From Streptomyces sp. LHD-70 (GTDB lineage Bacteria; Actinomycetota; Actinomycetes; Streptomycetales; Streptomycetaceae): a stretch of DNA of 64,000 bases. A model generated the notes under the pieces. That model worked only from the letters and a program-made list of their open reading frames with translations, ran no database searches and had not been told where the DNA came from. Shown piece after piece: positions 43,538-51,359 of this stretch (the first letter of the stretch is position 1; every line of letters starts with the position of its first letter). Both the position numbers and the translations under genes were made by a program. The stretch covers positions 248,001-312,000 of the forward strand of contig NZ_JAVIFW010000003.1 of assembly GCF_031157275.1 (NCBI RefSeq), read 5' to 3'.

Positions 43538-43626
43538 TACGCTCCCACGTACGGACCCTGCCACCGCTTGGGCCGCAGCTGGGTGAGCGGCAGGTGAACT
43601 TACGGTTCCGGGGCTTCGCGGCGCGG

Positions 43627-43986
43627 TCAGCCCATGAACGCGAGGACGGCCACGGTGAGCAGCAGGACGGAGACCGGGGCGACGACGGAGCAGAGGACGC
43701 GGCGGTGGGACAGGCCCGGGTGGCGGACCAGGGCCCAGGCGATCCACAGCAGGCAGAAGGGCACGAGCAGCCCGTAGCGGAAGATCCCGATGGGTAGCGA
43801 GGCGGGCGAGCCCGAGTGGTCCTCGACCGCGGAGGCGCCGAGGACCACGAGGAAGTGCGCGAAGAATGCCAGCGGCAGTGTGACGGCCGTGGAGAGCAGT
43901 GGGCCCACCCAGGCGAGACCGATGCGGGTGTCGGCGGCGTCGGGGCCCAGTGCAGGGGCGGCGGCTTGGGGCTGGGAGTTGCTCAT
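43627..43986 (-). CDS. Small membrane protein, unknown function
   Basis: 119 residues with three likely membrane helices, roughly 25-52 (LAWVGPLLSTAVTLPLAFFA), 66-88 (YGLLVPFCLLWIAWALV) and 98-118 (VVAPVSVLLLTVAVLAF). The N-terminal 20 residues are polar. No conserved motif was recognised. The ATG has a weak GAAGGT close by, so the start is less sure than most. It lies downstream of the cellulase gene on the same strand after a strong terminator. Confidence 0.7.
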   Translation of the reverse strand: MSNSQPQAAAPALGPDAADTRIGLAWVGPLLSTAVTLPLAFFAHFLVVLGASAVEDHSGSPASLPIGIFRYGLLVPFCLLWIAWALVRHPGLSHRRVLCSVVAPVSVLLLTVAVLAFMG

Positions 43987-44051
43987 ACCTTCATTCAACC
44001 CGCTCGCGGCCGCGGCCACATGAGTCGTCGTACTCAGAAACCAGGGGCCGC

Positions 44052-44091
44052 GGCCCGGGAGGTCCGCCCCCACGAGCGCACCTCCCGGGCC
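44052..44091 (-). terminator. Terminator of the GH5 cellulase gene
   Basis: GGCCCGGGAGGT (44052-44063) and ACCTCCCGGGCC (44080-44091) form a perfect 12-bp stem with a 16-base loop, 17 bases after the cellulase stop codon. Confidence 0.75.
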
Positions 44092-44108
44092 GTGTCGTGC
44101 GCGGAGCC

Positions 44109-45173
44109 TCAGCCCTTGACGCGGTCCCGGATCCAGATGCCCGCCTCCTTGAGGACGTCCGTGCCCGTCCACTGGTCGCCGGAGCAGGTGCCGGGCTTGA
44201 AGACCGCGCCCGAGCGGTCGTCGTCGGAGTAGTTCCAGTTGGTCCAGGAGATGCCCTTCTCCGCCATCAGGTCGATGTACTTCTGGGCCATGGTGAAGTC
44301 GTTCGCGCCCTCGCCCGCCGAGTTCTGGGTGCCGAACTCCGTGACGAACATGGGGAGTTCGTCGGCGGCGCGGGACAGCGTGCGCAGGTACTCGTCGCCG
44401 TGCGAGGCCGCGTAGAAGTGGAAGGTGTACATGATGTTCTCCGCGTCGACCGGGTTGTCGATCACCTCCCGCTCGTCGCCGTCCTCCGAGACGCCGAGTG
44501 AGGACCAGGCGCGGGTGCCGACGAGGGCCACGCCGTCCGGGTCGTGCTGCCGGATCACCGGGATGACCTCCTCCGCGTACGACTTGATCTCCGCCCAGGA
44601 GACCCCGCTGGGCTCGTTGGCGATCTCGTAGAAGACGTTGGGCTGGTCCTTGTACTTCGAGGCCATGTCCGTGAAGAACCGCTTCGCCGAATCGGTGTTG
44701 GCGTTCGGGTCGCCAGGGTTGAGCTGGTGCCAGTCGATGACGGCGTACATGCCGCGCTCGATGGCCTGGTCGACGACGCGCTGGGCGAGCTGCGTGAACT
44801 TCGCCGGGTCGGTCTCGTAGCCGCCCTCCTGTACGTACGTCGAGACGCGCAGCACGTCGGCGCCCCAGTCCTGGGCGAGCGCGTCGAGGGAGCCGTCGGT
44901 GAGGCACTGCGCGTACCACTGCGTGCCGTGCGAGCTCATGCCCCTGAGCTGGACGGCCTTGCCCTGCGCGTTGCACAACTTCTCGCCACAGACGCTGAGT
45001 TGACCGTTGCGCGCGACGGCGGAACCGGCCGGGGCGGTGGCGTCGGGCGTCGATCCTGCGGTACCGGCGCCGGCGCTGAACTGGGAGGCGAGGGTGAGGA
45101 GCAGTGCGCCCGAGAGGGCGGCTCCGAGGGCCGCCTTCGCGGGGCGCCTGCGGGTGGGGGAGTGCTTGGCCAT
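44109..45173 (-). CDS. Secreted GH5 endoglucanase (cellulase)
   Basis: 354 residues with a signal peptide (MAKHSPTRRRPAKAALGAAL, hydrophobic core to about residue 33). The catalytic TIM barrel covers about 60-350. The acid/base Glu is in FYEIANEPSG, the nucleophile Glu in MFVTEFGTQ, and the N-terminal VQLRGMSSHGTQWY and the YAVIDWHQLNPGDP loop are GH5_2 features. It hydrolyses internal beta-1,4 bonds in cellulose or related glucan. No carbohydrate-binding module is attached. The promoter region carries two GGAAA/TTTCC dyads, suggesting sugar-dependent repression. Confidence 0.93.
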   Translation of the reverse strand: MAKHSPTRRRPAKAALGAALSGALLLTLASQFSAGAGTAGSTPDATAPAGSAVARNGQLSVCGEKLCNAQGKAVQLRGMSSHGTQWYAQCLTDGSLDALAQDWGADVLRVSTYVQEGGYETDPAKFTQLAQRVVDQAIERGMYAVIDWHQLNPGDPNANTDSAKRFFTDMASKYKDQPNVFYEIANEPSGVSWAEIKSYAEEVIPVIRQHDPDGVALVGTRAWSSLGVSEDGDEREVIDNPVDAENIMYTFHFYAASHGDEYLRTLSRAADELPMFVTEFGTQNSAGEGANDFTMAQKYIDLMAEKGISWTNWNYSDDDRSGAVFKPGTCSGDQWTGTDVLKEAGIWIRDRVKG

Positions 45174-45243
45174 GGCGGTGTGCCTCCTGAGGGGGCGTCC
45201 GGTGGGGGGTGGGCCGCGCTGTTCCGTGGGGGTGGCAGGTGGC

Positions 45244-45295
45244 GGGAAAGTTAGGGATGTTTCCCAGGGGAGTCAAGGGGTTAGGAAAGTTTCCT
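45244..45295. promoter_or_regulatory. Two GGAAA...TTTCC dyads upstream of the cellulase gene
   Basis: GGGAAA-N10-TTTCCC (45244-45265) and AGGAAA-G-TTTCCT (45283-45295) lie 71-122 bases before the cellulase ATG. The second resembles the operator palindrome reported for ROK-family repressors such as CsnR of chitosanase genes (from memory). Neither matches the CebR box. Confidence 0.45.
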
Positions 45296-45366
45296 TACGA
45301 TTAGGGGCTGCGGGCAGGCCGCCCCACATCGCCCCGCGCAAGTGCAGGGGGACCCCCAACTCAAAC

Positions 45367-45398
45367 GCCGGAGGGGCTGATTTCTCAGCCCCTCCGGC
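45367..45398. terminator. Strong bidirectional hairpin
   Basis: GCCGGAGGGGCTGA (45367-45380) and TCAGCCCCTCCGGC (45385-45398) form a perfect 14-bp stem with loop TTTC. It lies 41 bases after the end of the fadD19-like gene and isolates it from the cellulase promoter. Confidence 0.75.
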
Positions 45399-45438
45399 GA
45401 ATCAGGAGGCCCGTCCGGCAGGAACGCCCCCAGCGGCC

Positions 45439-47064
45439 TCAGCCCCGCCCATCCGCCTCCGCCGCCACCGCCTTCGCCCACCGGTAGTCCGCCTTGCCGC
45501 TGGGTGACCTCTGGATGTGGTCGGTCACGACGAGTTGCCGGGGGATCTTGTAGCCCGCGACATGGGTGCGGCAGTGGGTCTGGATGGCCTCAAGGGTCAA
45601 CTGCGCCGCGCCCGCCCGTAGTTGGACCACCGCCGCGACATGGTTGCCCCACTTCTCATCCGGCACCCCCGCCACCAGCGCGTCGTACACATCCGGGTGC
45701 GACTTCAGTGCCTGCTCGACTTCCTCCGGATAGACCTTCTCGCCCCCGGAGTTGATGCACTGCGAGCCACGGCCGAGCACCGTGACGATGCCGGCCTCGT
45801 CGACGGTCGCCATGTCGCCGAGCAGCACCCAGCGCTCGCCGCCCTTCTGGAAGAACGTCTCGGCGGTCTTCTTCTCGTCGTTGTAGTAGCCGAGCGGCAC
45901 GTGACCCCGCTGCGCGAGGCGCCCCGGCTCGCCCACGGCCACCGGCTCGTACGTGACCGGGTCGACCACCCGCGTACGCGCGTTGACCTCCAGGCGGAAC
46001 CCCTTCTCGGGGCCGGAGTCGTCCGTCGCCTTGCCGTTGGAGCCGGACTCGGACGAGCCGAAGTTGTTCAGGAGCAGCACGTTCGGTACGAGGGCCTGGA
46101 ACTCGGCGCGCACCGTCTCCGACATGATCGCGCCCGACGAGGAGACGCTGAACAGCGACGACATGTCGGTGCCCTTGCAGGGGCCGTTCAGCGCGTCGAT
46201 GAGCGGGCGCAGCATCGCGTCGCCGACGAGCGAGACGCTGGACACCCGCTCCTTCTCGATCGTACGGAGCACCTCTTCGGGCGCGTACTTGCGGTGGATC
46301 ACCACGCGCTGGCCGTAGTTGAACGCGATGAACGAGGTGAGCGTGGACGTGCCGTGCATCAGCGGGGGAGTGGGGAAGAAGGTGATGCCGCTGCCGCCCG
46401 CCGCGACCTTCTCGGCGAGCTCCTCGGGGCGCGAGACCGGCTCGCCCGCCGGGTCGCCGCCGAACAGGCCCGCGAAGAACAGGTCCTCCTGGCGCCACAT
46501 CACGCCCTTCGGCATGCCGGTGGTGCCGCCGGTGTAGATGATGAACAGGTCGTCGGCGGAGCGGGGCCCGAAGCCCCGCTCGGGCGAGCCGCTCGCCTCG
46601 GCCCGTGCGAACGGCACGGCGTCCAGTTCGGGTGCGCCCGCCGGGACCGTACCCACCCGCACGAGGTGGCGGAGCTTGTCGGTGCGCGGCGCGGCGGCCG
46701 CCACGCGCTCGGTGAACTCGGCGTCGAAGACGAGCGCGGCGAGGTCGGCGTCCCGGTAGAGGTAGATCAACTCCTCTTCCACATAGCGGTAGTTGATGTT
46801 CACTGGGACGATCCGGGCCTTGAGGCAGGCGAGCACGGTCTGCAGATACTCGACCCCGTTGTAGAGGTGCAGGCCCAGCTGCTCGCCGGGGCGGATGCCG
46901 CTGTCGACGAGGTGGTGGGCGAGGCGGTTGGCGGCCGCGTCGAGTTCCGCGTAGGTGAGGCGGCGTTCCGAGCCGGTGCCGGGGTGGTCGACGTAGACGA
47001 GCGCCTCGCGGTCGGGCACCACGTCGACGACGGACTCGAACAGGTCGGCAAGGTTGTACTCCAC
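45439..47064 (-). CDS. Acyl-CoA synthetase, FadD19-like (steroid side-chain type)
   Basis: 541 residues from a GTG with AGGAGGAG upstream. The N-terminus MEYNLADLFESVVDVVPDRE and the motif set match mycobacterial FadD17/FadD19: P-loop IIYTGGTTGMPKGVMWRQED, FFPTPPLMHGTSTLTSF, LLNNFGSSESGSNGK, LGRGSQCINSGGEKVYPEEVE, and the catalytic Lys in RSPSGKADYRWAK. FadD19 adds CoA to C24-branched sterol side chains. The gene is divergent from an echA19-like gene, the same arrangement as Rv3515c/Rv3516, with a KstR-like site between. Family is certain; the steroid substrate is inferred from order and operator. Confidence 0.9.
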   Translation of the reverse strand: MEYNLADLFESVVDVVPDREALVYVDHPGTGSERRLTYAELDAAANRLAHHLVDSGIRPGEQLGLHLYNGVEYLQTVLACLKARIVPVNINYRYVEEELIYLYRDADLAALVFDAEFTERVAAAAPRTDKLRHLVRVGTVPAGAPELDAVPFARAEASGSPERGFGPRSADDLFIIYTGGTTGMPKGVMWRQEDLFFAGLFGGDPAGEPVSRPEELAEKVAAGGSGITFFPTPPLMHGTSTLTSFIAFNYGQRVVIHRKYAPEEVLRTIEKERVSSVSLVGDAMLRPLIDALNGPCKGTDMSSLFSVSSSGAIMSETVRAEFQALVPNVLLLNNFGSSESGSNGKATDDSGPEKGFRLEVNARTRVVDPVTYEPVAVGEPGRLAQRGHVPLGYYNDEKKTAETFFQKGGERWVLLGDMATVDEAGIVTVLGRGSQCINSGGEKVYPEEVEQALKSHPDVYDALVAGVPDEKWGNHVAAVVQLRAGAAQLTLEAIQTHCRTHVAGYKIPRQLVVTDHIQRSPSGKADYRWAKAVAAEADGRG

Positions 47065-47148
47065 CGCTCCTCCTGACCCCGGAAATTGTTGGCTCGGCCG
47101 TCATTAGAGCGTCGCCCGGCACAACTGGGAAGGGGTGCCGTCAAGAAA

Positions 47149-47165
47149 TCTGACTGGCTGTCAGA
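47149..47165. promoter_or_regulatory. 17-bp palindrome, copy 2 (TCTGAC-N5-GTCAGA)
   Basis: TCTGACTGGCTGTCAGA is a perfect 6-bp dyad, 85 bases from the fadD19-like start and 67 from the echA19-like start. A related copy lies before the IpdC-like gene at 30479-30495. Confidence 0.55.
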
Positions 47166-47192
47166 AAGCTATTGAACTGGGACCCGTGCTCC

Positions 47193-47206
47193 TGCAACCT
47201 GTTCTA
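47193..47206 (+). promoter_or_regulatory. KstR-like operator in the fadD19/echA19-like promoter
   Basis: TGCAACCTGTTCTA fits TNNAACNNGTTNNA fully. It lies 25 bases before the echA19-like start. KstR controls the corresponding divergent pair in mycobacteria. Confidence 0.65.
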
Positions 47207-47231
47207 GGTCTGAGACGGGAGGACCCAACCC

Positions 47232-48041
47232 ATGGGACCAAGTGGTGGGACGGAACACCTGGACGTACGGCGCGAAGGCGCCACTCTGGTGCTCACACTC
47301 AACAGGCCCGAAGCCAAGAACGCGCTCTCGCTGCCCCTGCTCGTCGGGCTCCACGACGGCTGGGTCGAGGCCGACGCGGACGACGGGATCCGCTCCGTCG
47401 TCCTCACCGGCGCGGGCGGCGACTTCTGCGCCGGAATGGACCTCAAGGCCCTCGCGGGCCAGGGCATGGCGGGCGAGCAGTACCGGGACCGACTCAAGGC
47501 CGACCCCGACCTGCACTGGAAGGCGATGCTCCGGCACCATCGCCCGCGCAAACCCGTCATCGCCGCCGTCGAGGGGCACTGTGTCGCCGGCGGCACCGAG
47601 ATCCTCCAGGGCACCGACATCCGCGTCGCCGGGGAGTCCGCCACCTTCGGGCTCTTCGAGGTCAAGCGCGGCCTGTTCCCCATCGGCGGCTCGACGGTGC
47701 GGCTGCAGCGGCAGATTCCCCGTACGCACGCGCTGGAGATGCTGCTCACCGGCAGGCCGTACAGCGCCGCCGAGGCCGCGTCCATCGGGCTGATCGGCCA
47801 GGTCGTGCCCGACGGCAGCGCGCTTGAGGCGGCCCTCGCGATCGCCGAGCAGATCAACGCCTGCGGTCCGCTCGCCGTGGAGGCGGTCAAGGCGTCCGTG
47901 TACGAGACCGCCGAGATGACCGAGACGGACGGGCTGAGGTCCGAACTGGAGCGCGGCTGGCCGGTGTTCGCGACCGAGGACGCCAAAGAAGGTGCCAAGG
48001 CCTTCGCGGAGAAGCGGCCCCCCGTCTACCGGCGAGCCTGA
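47232..48041 (+). CDS. Enoyl-CoA hydratase, EchA19-like
   Basis: 269 residues with a crotonase fold. Oxyanion-hole segments are GDFCAGMDLKAL and GHCVAGGTEILQGTD; the catalytic Glu region is ATFGLFEVKRGLFPIGGST. The C-terminus EDAKEGAKAFAEKRPPVYRR is typical for the EchA19/CaiD group. EchA19 hydrates an enoyl-CoA of the steroid side chain. The gene heads an operon with the DUF35 gene (19-base gap) and two thiolase-like genes. GGAGG nine bases before the ATG. Confidence 0.9.
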   Translation: MGPSGGTEHLDVRREGATLVLTLNRPEAKNALSLPLLVGLHDGWVEADADDGIRSVVLTGAGGDFCAGMDLKALAGQGMAGEQYRDRLKADPDLHWKAMLRHHRPRKPVIAAVEGHCVAGGTEILQGTDIRVAGESATFGLFEVKRGLFPIGGSTVRLQRQIPRTHALEMLLTGRPYSAAEAASIGLIGQVVPDGSALEAALAIAEQINACGPLAVEAVKASVYETAEMTETDGLRSELERGWPVFATEDAKEGAKAFAEKRPPVYRRA

Positions 48042-48060
48042 CACCCTAAGGAGTACGAGC

Positions 48061-49005
48061 GTGCCCGAAGTCCTCAAAGCCCCCCTCATCGTCGAATTCC
48101 CCTTCACCCGCTCCCTCGGCCCCGTCCAGAGCGCCTTCCTCACCGGACTGCGCGAGCGGACCGTGCTCGGGGTGCGGACCAGTGCGGGGAAGGTGCTCGT
48201 CCCGCCCGTCGAGTACGACCCGGTGACCGCCGAGGAGATACGCGACCTCGTCGAGGTCGGCGCCACCGGCACCGTCACCACCTGGGCCTGGAACCACGAA
48301 CCGCGCCCCGGCCAGCCGCTCGACACCCCCTTCGCCTGGGTCCTGGTCGAACTCGACGGCGCCGACACCGCCCTCCTGCACGCCCTCGACGCCGAAGGCC
48401 CCGACAACGTCCGCACCGGGATGCGCGTCCGGGTCCGCTGGGCCGCCGAACGTGCCGGCACCATCAACGACATCGCCTGCTTCGAGCCGTACGACGGTGA
48501 AGCGGAGGCTCAACCTCAGCCGCACAGCGGGGAGTTCGAGGACGCCGTCACCGGAATCGTCGCGCCCGCGCGGCTCGACTACACCTACTCGCCGGGGCGC
48601 GCCCAGACCGGCTACATCAACGCGCTCGCCGAGCGACGCGCCGTCGGCGAGCGCTGCCCCTCCTGCCGGAAGGTGTACGTGCCGCCGCGCGGAGCCTGCC
48701 CCACCTGCGGCGTCGCCACGAACGAACAGGTCGAGACCGGTCCCGCCGGGACGGTCACCACGTACTGCATCGTCAACATCAAGGCGAAGAATCTCGACAT
48801 CGAAGTCCCGTACGTCTACGCCCATATCGCCCTCGACGGCGCCGACCTGGCCCTGCACGGCCGCATCGCCGGGATCCCGTACGACCAGGTCCGGATGGGG
48901 CTCAGGGTCGAGCCGGTGTGGCGGGAGGGCGGGCGCTATCCCGATCACTACCGGCCCACCGGTGAGCCCGACGCCGACTACGAGACGTACAAGGAGCTGA
49001 TCTAG
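48061..49005 (+). CDS. Double DUF35 protein: Zn-ribbon OB-fold thiolase partner (Rv3521-like)
   Basis: 314 residues from a GTG with AAGGAG upstream. It has two tandem DUF35 units. The first (about 1-150) has the OB fold (VLVPPVEYDP, GTVTTWAWNHEP) but no zinc Cys. The second (about 160-300) has the rubredoxin-like zinc ribbon CPSCRKVYVPPRGACPTC and the OB fold ETGPAGTVTTYCIVNIKAK. DUF35 proteins bind acyl-CoA and form complexes with thiolase-like Ltp proteins or MaoC hydratases in steroid side-chain removal. Its size and order before two Ltp genes equal mycobacterial Rv3521-Rv3522-Rv3523. The stop is immediately followed by the next ATG. Confidence 0.88.
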   Translation: MPEVLKAPLIVEFPFTRSLGPVQSAFLTGLRERTVLGVRTSAGKVLVPPVEYDPVTAEEIRDLVEVGATGTVTTWAWNHEPRPGQPLDTPFAWVLVELDGADTALLHALDAEGPDNVRTGMRVRVRWAAERAGTINDIACFEPYDGEAEAQPQPHSGEFEDAVTGIVAPARLDYTYSPGRAQTGYINALAERRAVGERCPSCRKVYVPPRGACPTCGVATNEQVETGPAGTVTTYCIVNIKAKNLDIEVPYVYAHIALDGADLALHGRIAGIPYDQVRMGLRVEPVWREGGRYPDHYRPTGEPDADYETYKELI

Positions 49006-50070
49006 ATGGCCGCCGCAGGGCCCCTGAGGGACGTCGCGATCGTCGCCTTCGGGCAGAGCGACCACACCCGCACCAGCGACGAGCACTCCGAGGTGGAGAT
49101 GCTCATGCCCGTCCTGCACGACGTCCTCGCCCGAACCGGCCTGAAGACCAGCGACATCGGCTTCACCTGCTCGGGATCGTCCGACTACCTCGCGGGCCGC
49201 GCCTTCTCCTTCACCATGGCCCTCGACGGCGTCGGCGCCTGGCCGCCGATCTCCGAGTCCCACGTCGAGATGGACGGCGCCTGGGCGCTCTACGAGGCCT
49301 GGGTGAAGATCCTCACCGGCGAGGTCGACACCGCACTCGTCTACTCGTACGGAAAGTCCTCACCCGGCTCCGTGCGCGACGTCCTCACCCGGCAGCTCGA
49401 CCCGTACTACGTGGCCCCGCTCTGGCCCGACTCCGTCGCGCTCGCCGCGCTCCAGGCGCAGGCGCTGATCGACGCGGGGGAGACGGACGAGGTCGCGCTC
49501 GCCGGGGTCGCCGCCCGCAGCCGGGAGTCCGCCCTTGCCAACTCCCATGCCCAGGTGCGCGGTGCGCGCCCGCAGGGGGACTATCTCGTACGGCCGCTGC
49601 GCACCGGGGATGTGCCGCCCGTCGGGGACGGCGCGGCCGCCGTGATCCTCGCGGCCGGGAACCGGGCCCGTGAGCTGTGCGAGCGGCCCGCCTGGATCCG
49701 GGGCATGGACCACCGCATCGAGGCGCACTCGCTGGGCGTGCGCGACCTCACGGATTCGCCGTCTGCCCGCCTGGCCGCCGAGAAGGCAGGCGCCTTCCAA
49801 CGCCCTGTCGACACGGCCGAGTTGCACGCCCCGTTCACCTCCCAGGAGGTCGTCCTGCGCAAGGCCCTCGGGCTCGGGGACGAGGTGGTGGTGAACCCCT
49901 CGGGCGGCGCCCTCGCCGCCAACCCCATGATGGCCGCCGGGCTCATCCGGCTCGGTGAGGCCGCCGCCCGCATCCAGCGCGGCGAGTCCGACCGCGCCCT
50001 CGCCCACGCCACCTCCGGGCCGTGCCTGCAACAGAACCTGGTCGCCGTACTCGAGGGGGAGGCGCGATGA
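49006..50070 (+). CDS. Thiolase/lipid-transfer protein, Ltp4 (Rv3522)-like
   Basis: 354 residues, the same length as Rv3522. It begins right after the TAG of the DUF35 gene. Thiolase-superfamily patterns: VAIVAFGQSDHTRTSDEHSE, TCSGSSDYLAGRAFSF at the first Cys position, SESHVEMDGAWALYEAW, LHAPFTSQEVVLRKALGLGD and VVNPSGGALAANPMMAAGL with CLQQNLVAVLEG at the end. It is a SCP-x-type thiolase without sterol-carrier domain and is expected to cleave or retro-aldol a steroid side-chain thioester together with the DUF35 partner. ATGA overlap joins it to the next gene. Confidence 0.85.
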   Translation: MAAAGPLRDVAIVAFGQSDHTRTSDEHSEVEMLMPVLHDVLARTGLKTSDIGFTCSGSSDYLAGRAFSFTMALDGVGAWPPISESHVEMDGAWALYEAWVKILTGEVDTALVYSYGKSSPGSVRDVLTRQLDPYYVAPLWPDSVALAALQAQALIDAGETDEVALAGVAARSRESALANSHAQVRGARPQGDYLVRPLRTGDVPPVGDGAAAVILAAGNRARELCERPAWIRGMDHRIEAHSLGVRDLTDSPSARLAAEKAGAFQRPVDTAELHAPFTSQEVVLRKALGLGDEVVVNPSGGALAANPMMAAGLIRLGEAAARIQRGESDRALAHATSGPCLQQNLVAVLEGEAR

Positions 50071-51242
50071 GCGTGTCGTCGAAAGAACCCGTGGCCGTCG
50101 TCGGCGTCGGCCAGACCAAGCACGTCGCGTCCCGCAAGGACGTCTCCATCGCCGGACTCGTCCGCGAGGCCGCCCAACAGGCCCTGGAAAACGCCGAGTT
50201 GACGTGGGCCGACATCGACGCCGTCGTCATCGGCAAGGCGCCCGACTTCTTCGAGGGCGTCATGATGCCGGAGCTGTACCTCGCCGACGCGCTCGGCGCC
50301 GTCGGCAAACCCATGCTCCGCGTGCACACCGCCGGTTCCGTCGGCGGCTCCACCGCGCTCGTCGCCGCGGGCCTCGTCGCCGCCCGCGTGCACGGCACCG
50401 TACTCACCCTCGCCTTCGAGAAGCAGTCCGAGTCCAACGCCATGTGGGGGCTCTCGCTGCCCGTGCCGTTCCAGCAGCCGCTGCTCGCCGGGGCGGGCGG
50501 CTTCTTCGCCCCGCACGTGCGCGCGTACATGCGGCGTACCGGCGCCCCGGACACGGTCGGCTCGCTCGTCGCGTACAAGGACCGCCGCAACGCCCTGAAG
50601 AACCCGTACGCGCACCTGCACGAGCAGGACATCACCCTGGAGAAGGTGCAGGCGTCCCCGATGCTGTGGGACCCGATCCGCTACTCGGAGACCTGCCCGT
50701 CCTCCGACGGGGCCTGCGCGATGATCCTCACCGACCGTGCGGGCGCGGCCCGTTCACCCCGGCCGCCCGCCTGGATGCACGGCGGCGCCATGCGCAGCGA
50801 ACCCACCATGTTCGCCGGGAAGGACTTCGTCTCGCCCCAGGCCGGCAAGGACTGCGCCGCCGACGTCTACCGGCAGGCGGGCGTCAGCGACCCGCGCCGC
50901 GAGATCGACGCCGTCGAGATGTACGTGCCGTTCTCCTGGTACGAGCCGATGTGGCTGGAGAACCTCGGCTTCGCCGCCGAGGGCGAGGGCTGGAAACTCA
51001 CCGAGTCCGGCGTCACCGAACTCGACGGAGACCTTCCGGTCAACATGTCCGGCGGCGTCCTCTCCACCAACCCCATCGGCGCCTCCGGCATGATCCGCTT
51101 CGCCGAGGCGGCCCTGCAGGTGCGCGGCCTGGCGGGCGAGCACCAGGTCGACGGGGCCCGCAAGGCACTTGGGCACGCGTACGGCGGCGGCTCGCAGTTC
51201 TTCGCGATGTGGCTGGTGGGGGCGGAACCGCCGACGAGTTGA
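50067..51242 (+). CDS. Thiolase/lipid-transfer protein, Ltp3 (Rv3523)-like
   Basis: 391 residues (Rv3523 about 394). The ATG overlaps the previous stop. Seen: VAVVGVGQTKHVASRKDVSI, GKAPDFFEGVMMPELYLADA, MLRVHTAGSVGGSTALVAA, SEICPSSDGA-type SETCPSSDGACAMILTD, AVEMYVPFSWYEPMW, and MSGGVLSTNPIGASGMIRF with GHAYGGGSQFFAMWLVG at the end. It lacks the classic thiolase Cys in the first loop, having HTAGSVGGS, so it may act as an aldolase or structural partner. It forms with the two preceding genes a thiolase-DUF35 module for steroid-type acyl-CoA breakdown. Confidence 0.85.
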   Translation: MSVSSKEPVAVVGVGQTKHVASRKDVSIAGLVREAAQQALENAELTWADIDAVVIGKAPDFFEGVMMPELYLADALGAVGKPMLRVHTAGSVGGSTALVAAGLVAARVHGTVLTLAFEKQSESNAMWGLSLPVPFQQPLLAGAGGFFAPHVRAYMRRTGAPDTVGSLVAYKDRRNALKNPYAHLHEQDITLEKVQASPMLWDPIRYSETCPSSDGACAMILTDRAGAARSPRPPAWMHGGAMRSEPTMFAGKDFVSPQAGKDCAADVYRQAGVSDPRREIDAVEMYVPFSWYEPMWLENLGFAAEGEGWKLTESGVTELDGDLPVNMSGGVLSTNPIGASGMIRFAEAALQVRGLAGEHQVDGARKALGHAYGGGSQFFAMWLVGAEPPTS

Positions 51243-51313
51243 GCGGGGGCCGTACGGGACAGGTCCGGCCAGGGTCCTCCTCCCGTGGCCTGTCCGGCGC
51301 CCGCGCCGCTCGC

Positions 51314-51319
51314 TAGGCT
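51314..51319 (+). promoter_or_regulatory. Candidate -10 (TAGGCT) for the DUF397 gene
   Basis: TAGGCT in a GCTAGGCTGG context, 41 bases before the GTG start. The same box occurs before the DyP gene and the LysR gene at 62367. No clear -35. Confidence 0.35.
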
Positions 51320-51359
51320 GGGCGCGGACCGAACGGGCAGTACCGGGAGGAGCACGGAC

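Noticed and set aside
45174..45300. CebR box before the cellulase gene
   Set aside because: No GGGAGCGCTCCC or close variant; the dyads present have a GGAAA/TTTCC core instead.
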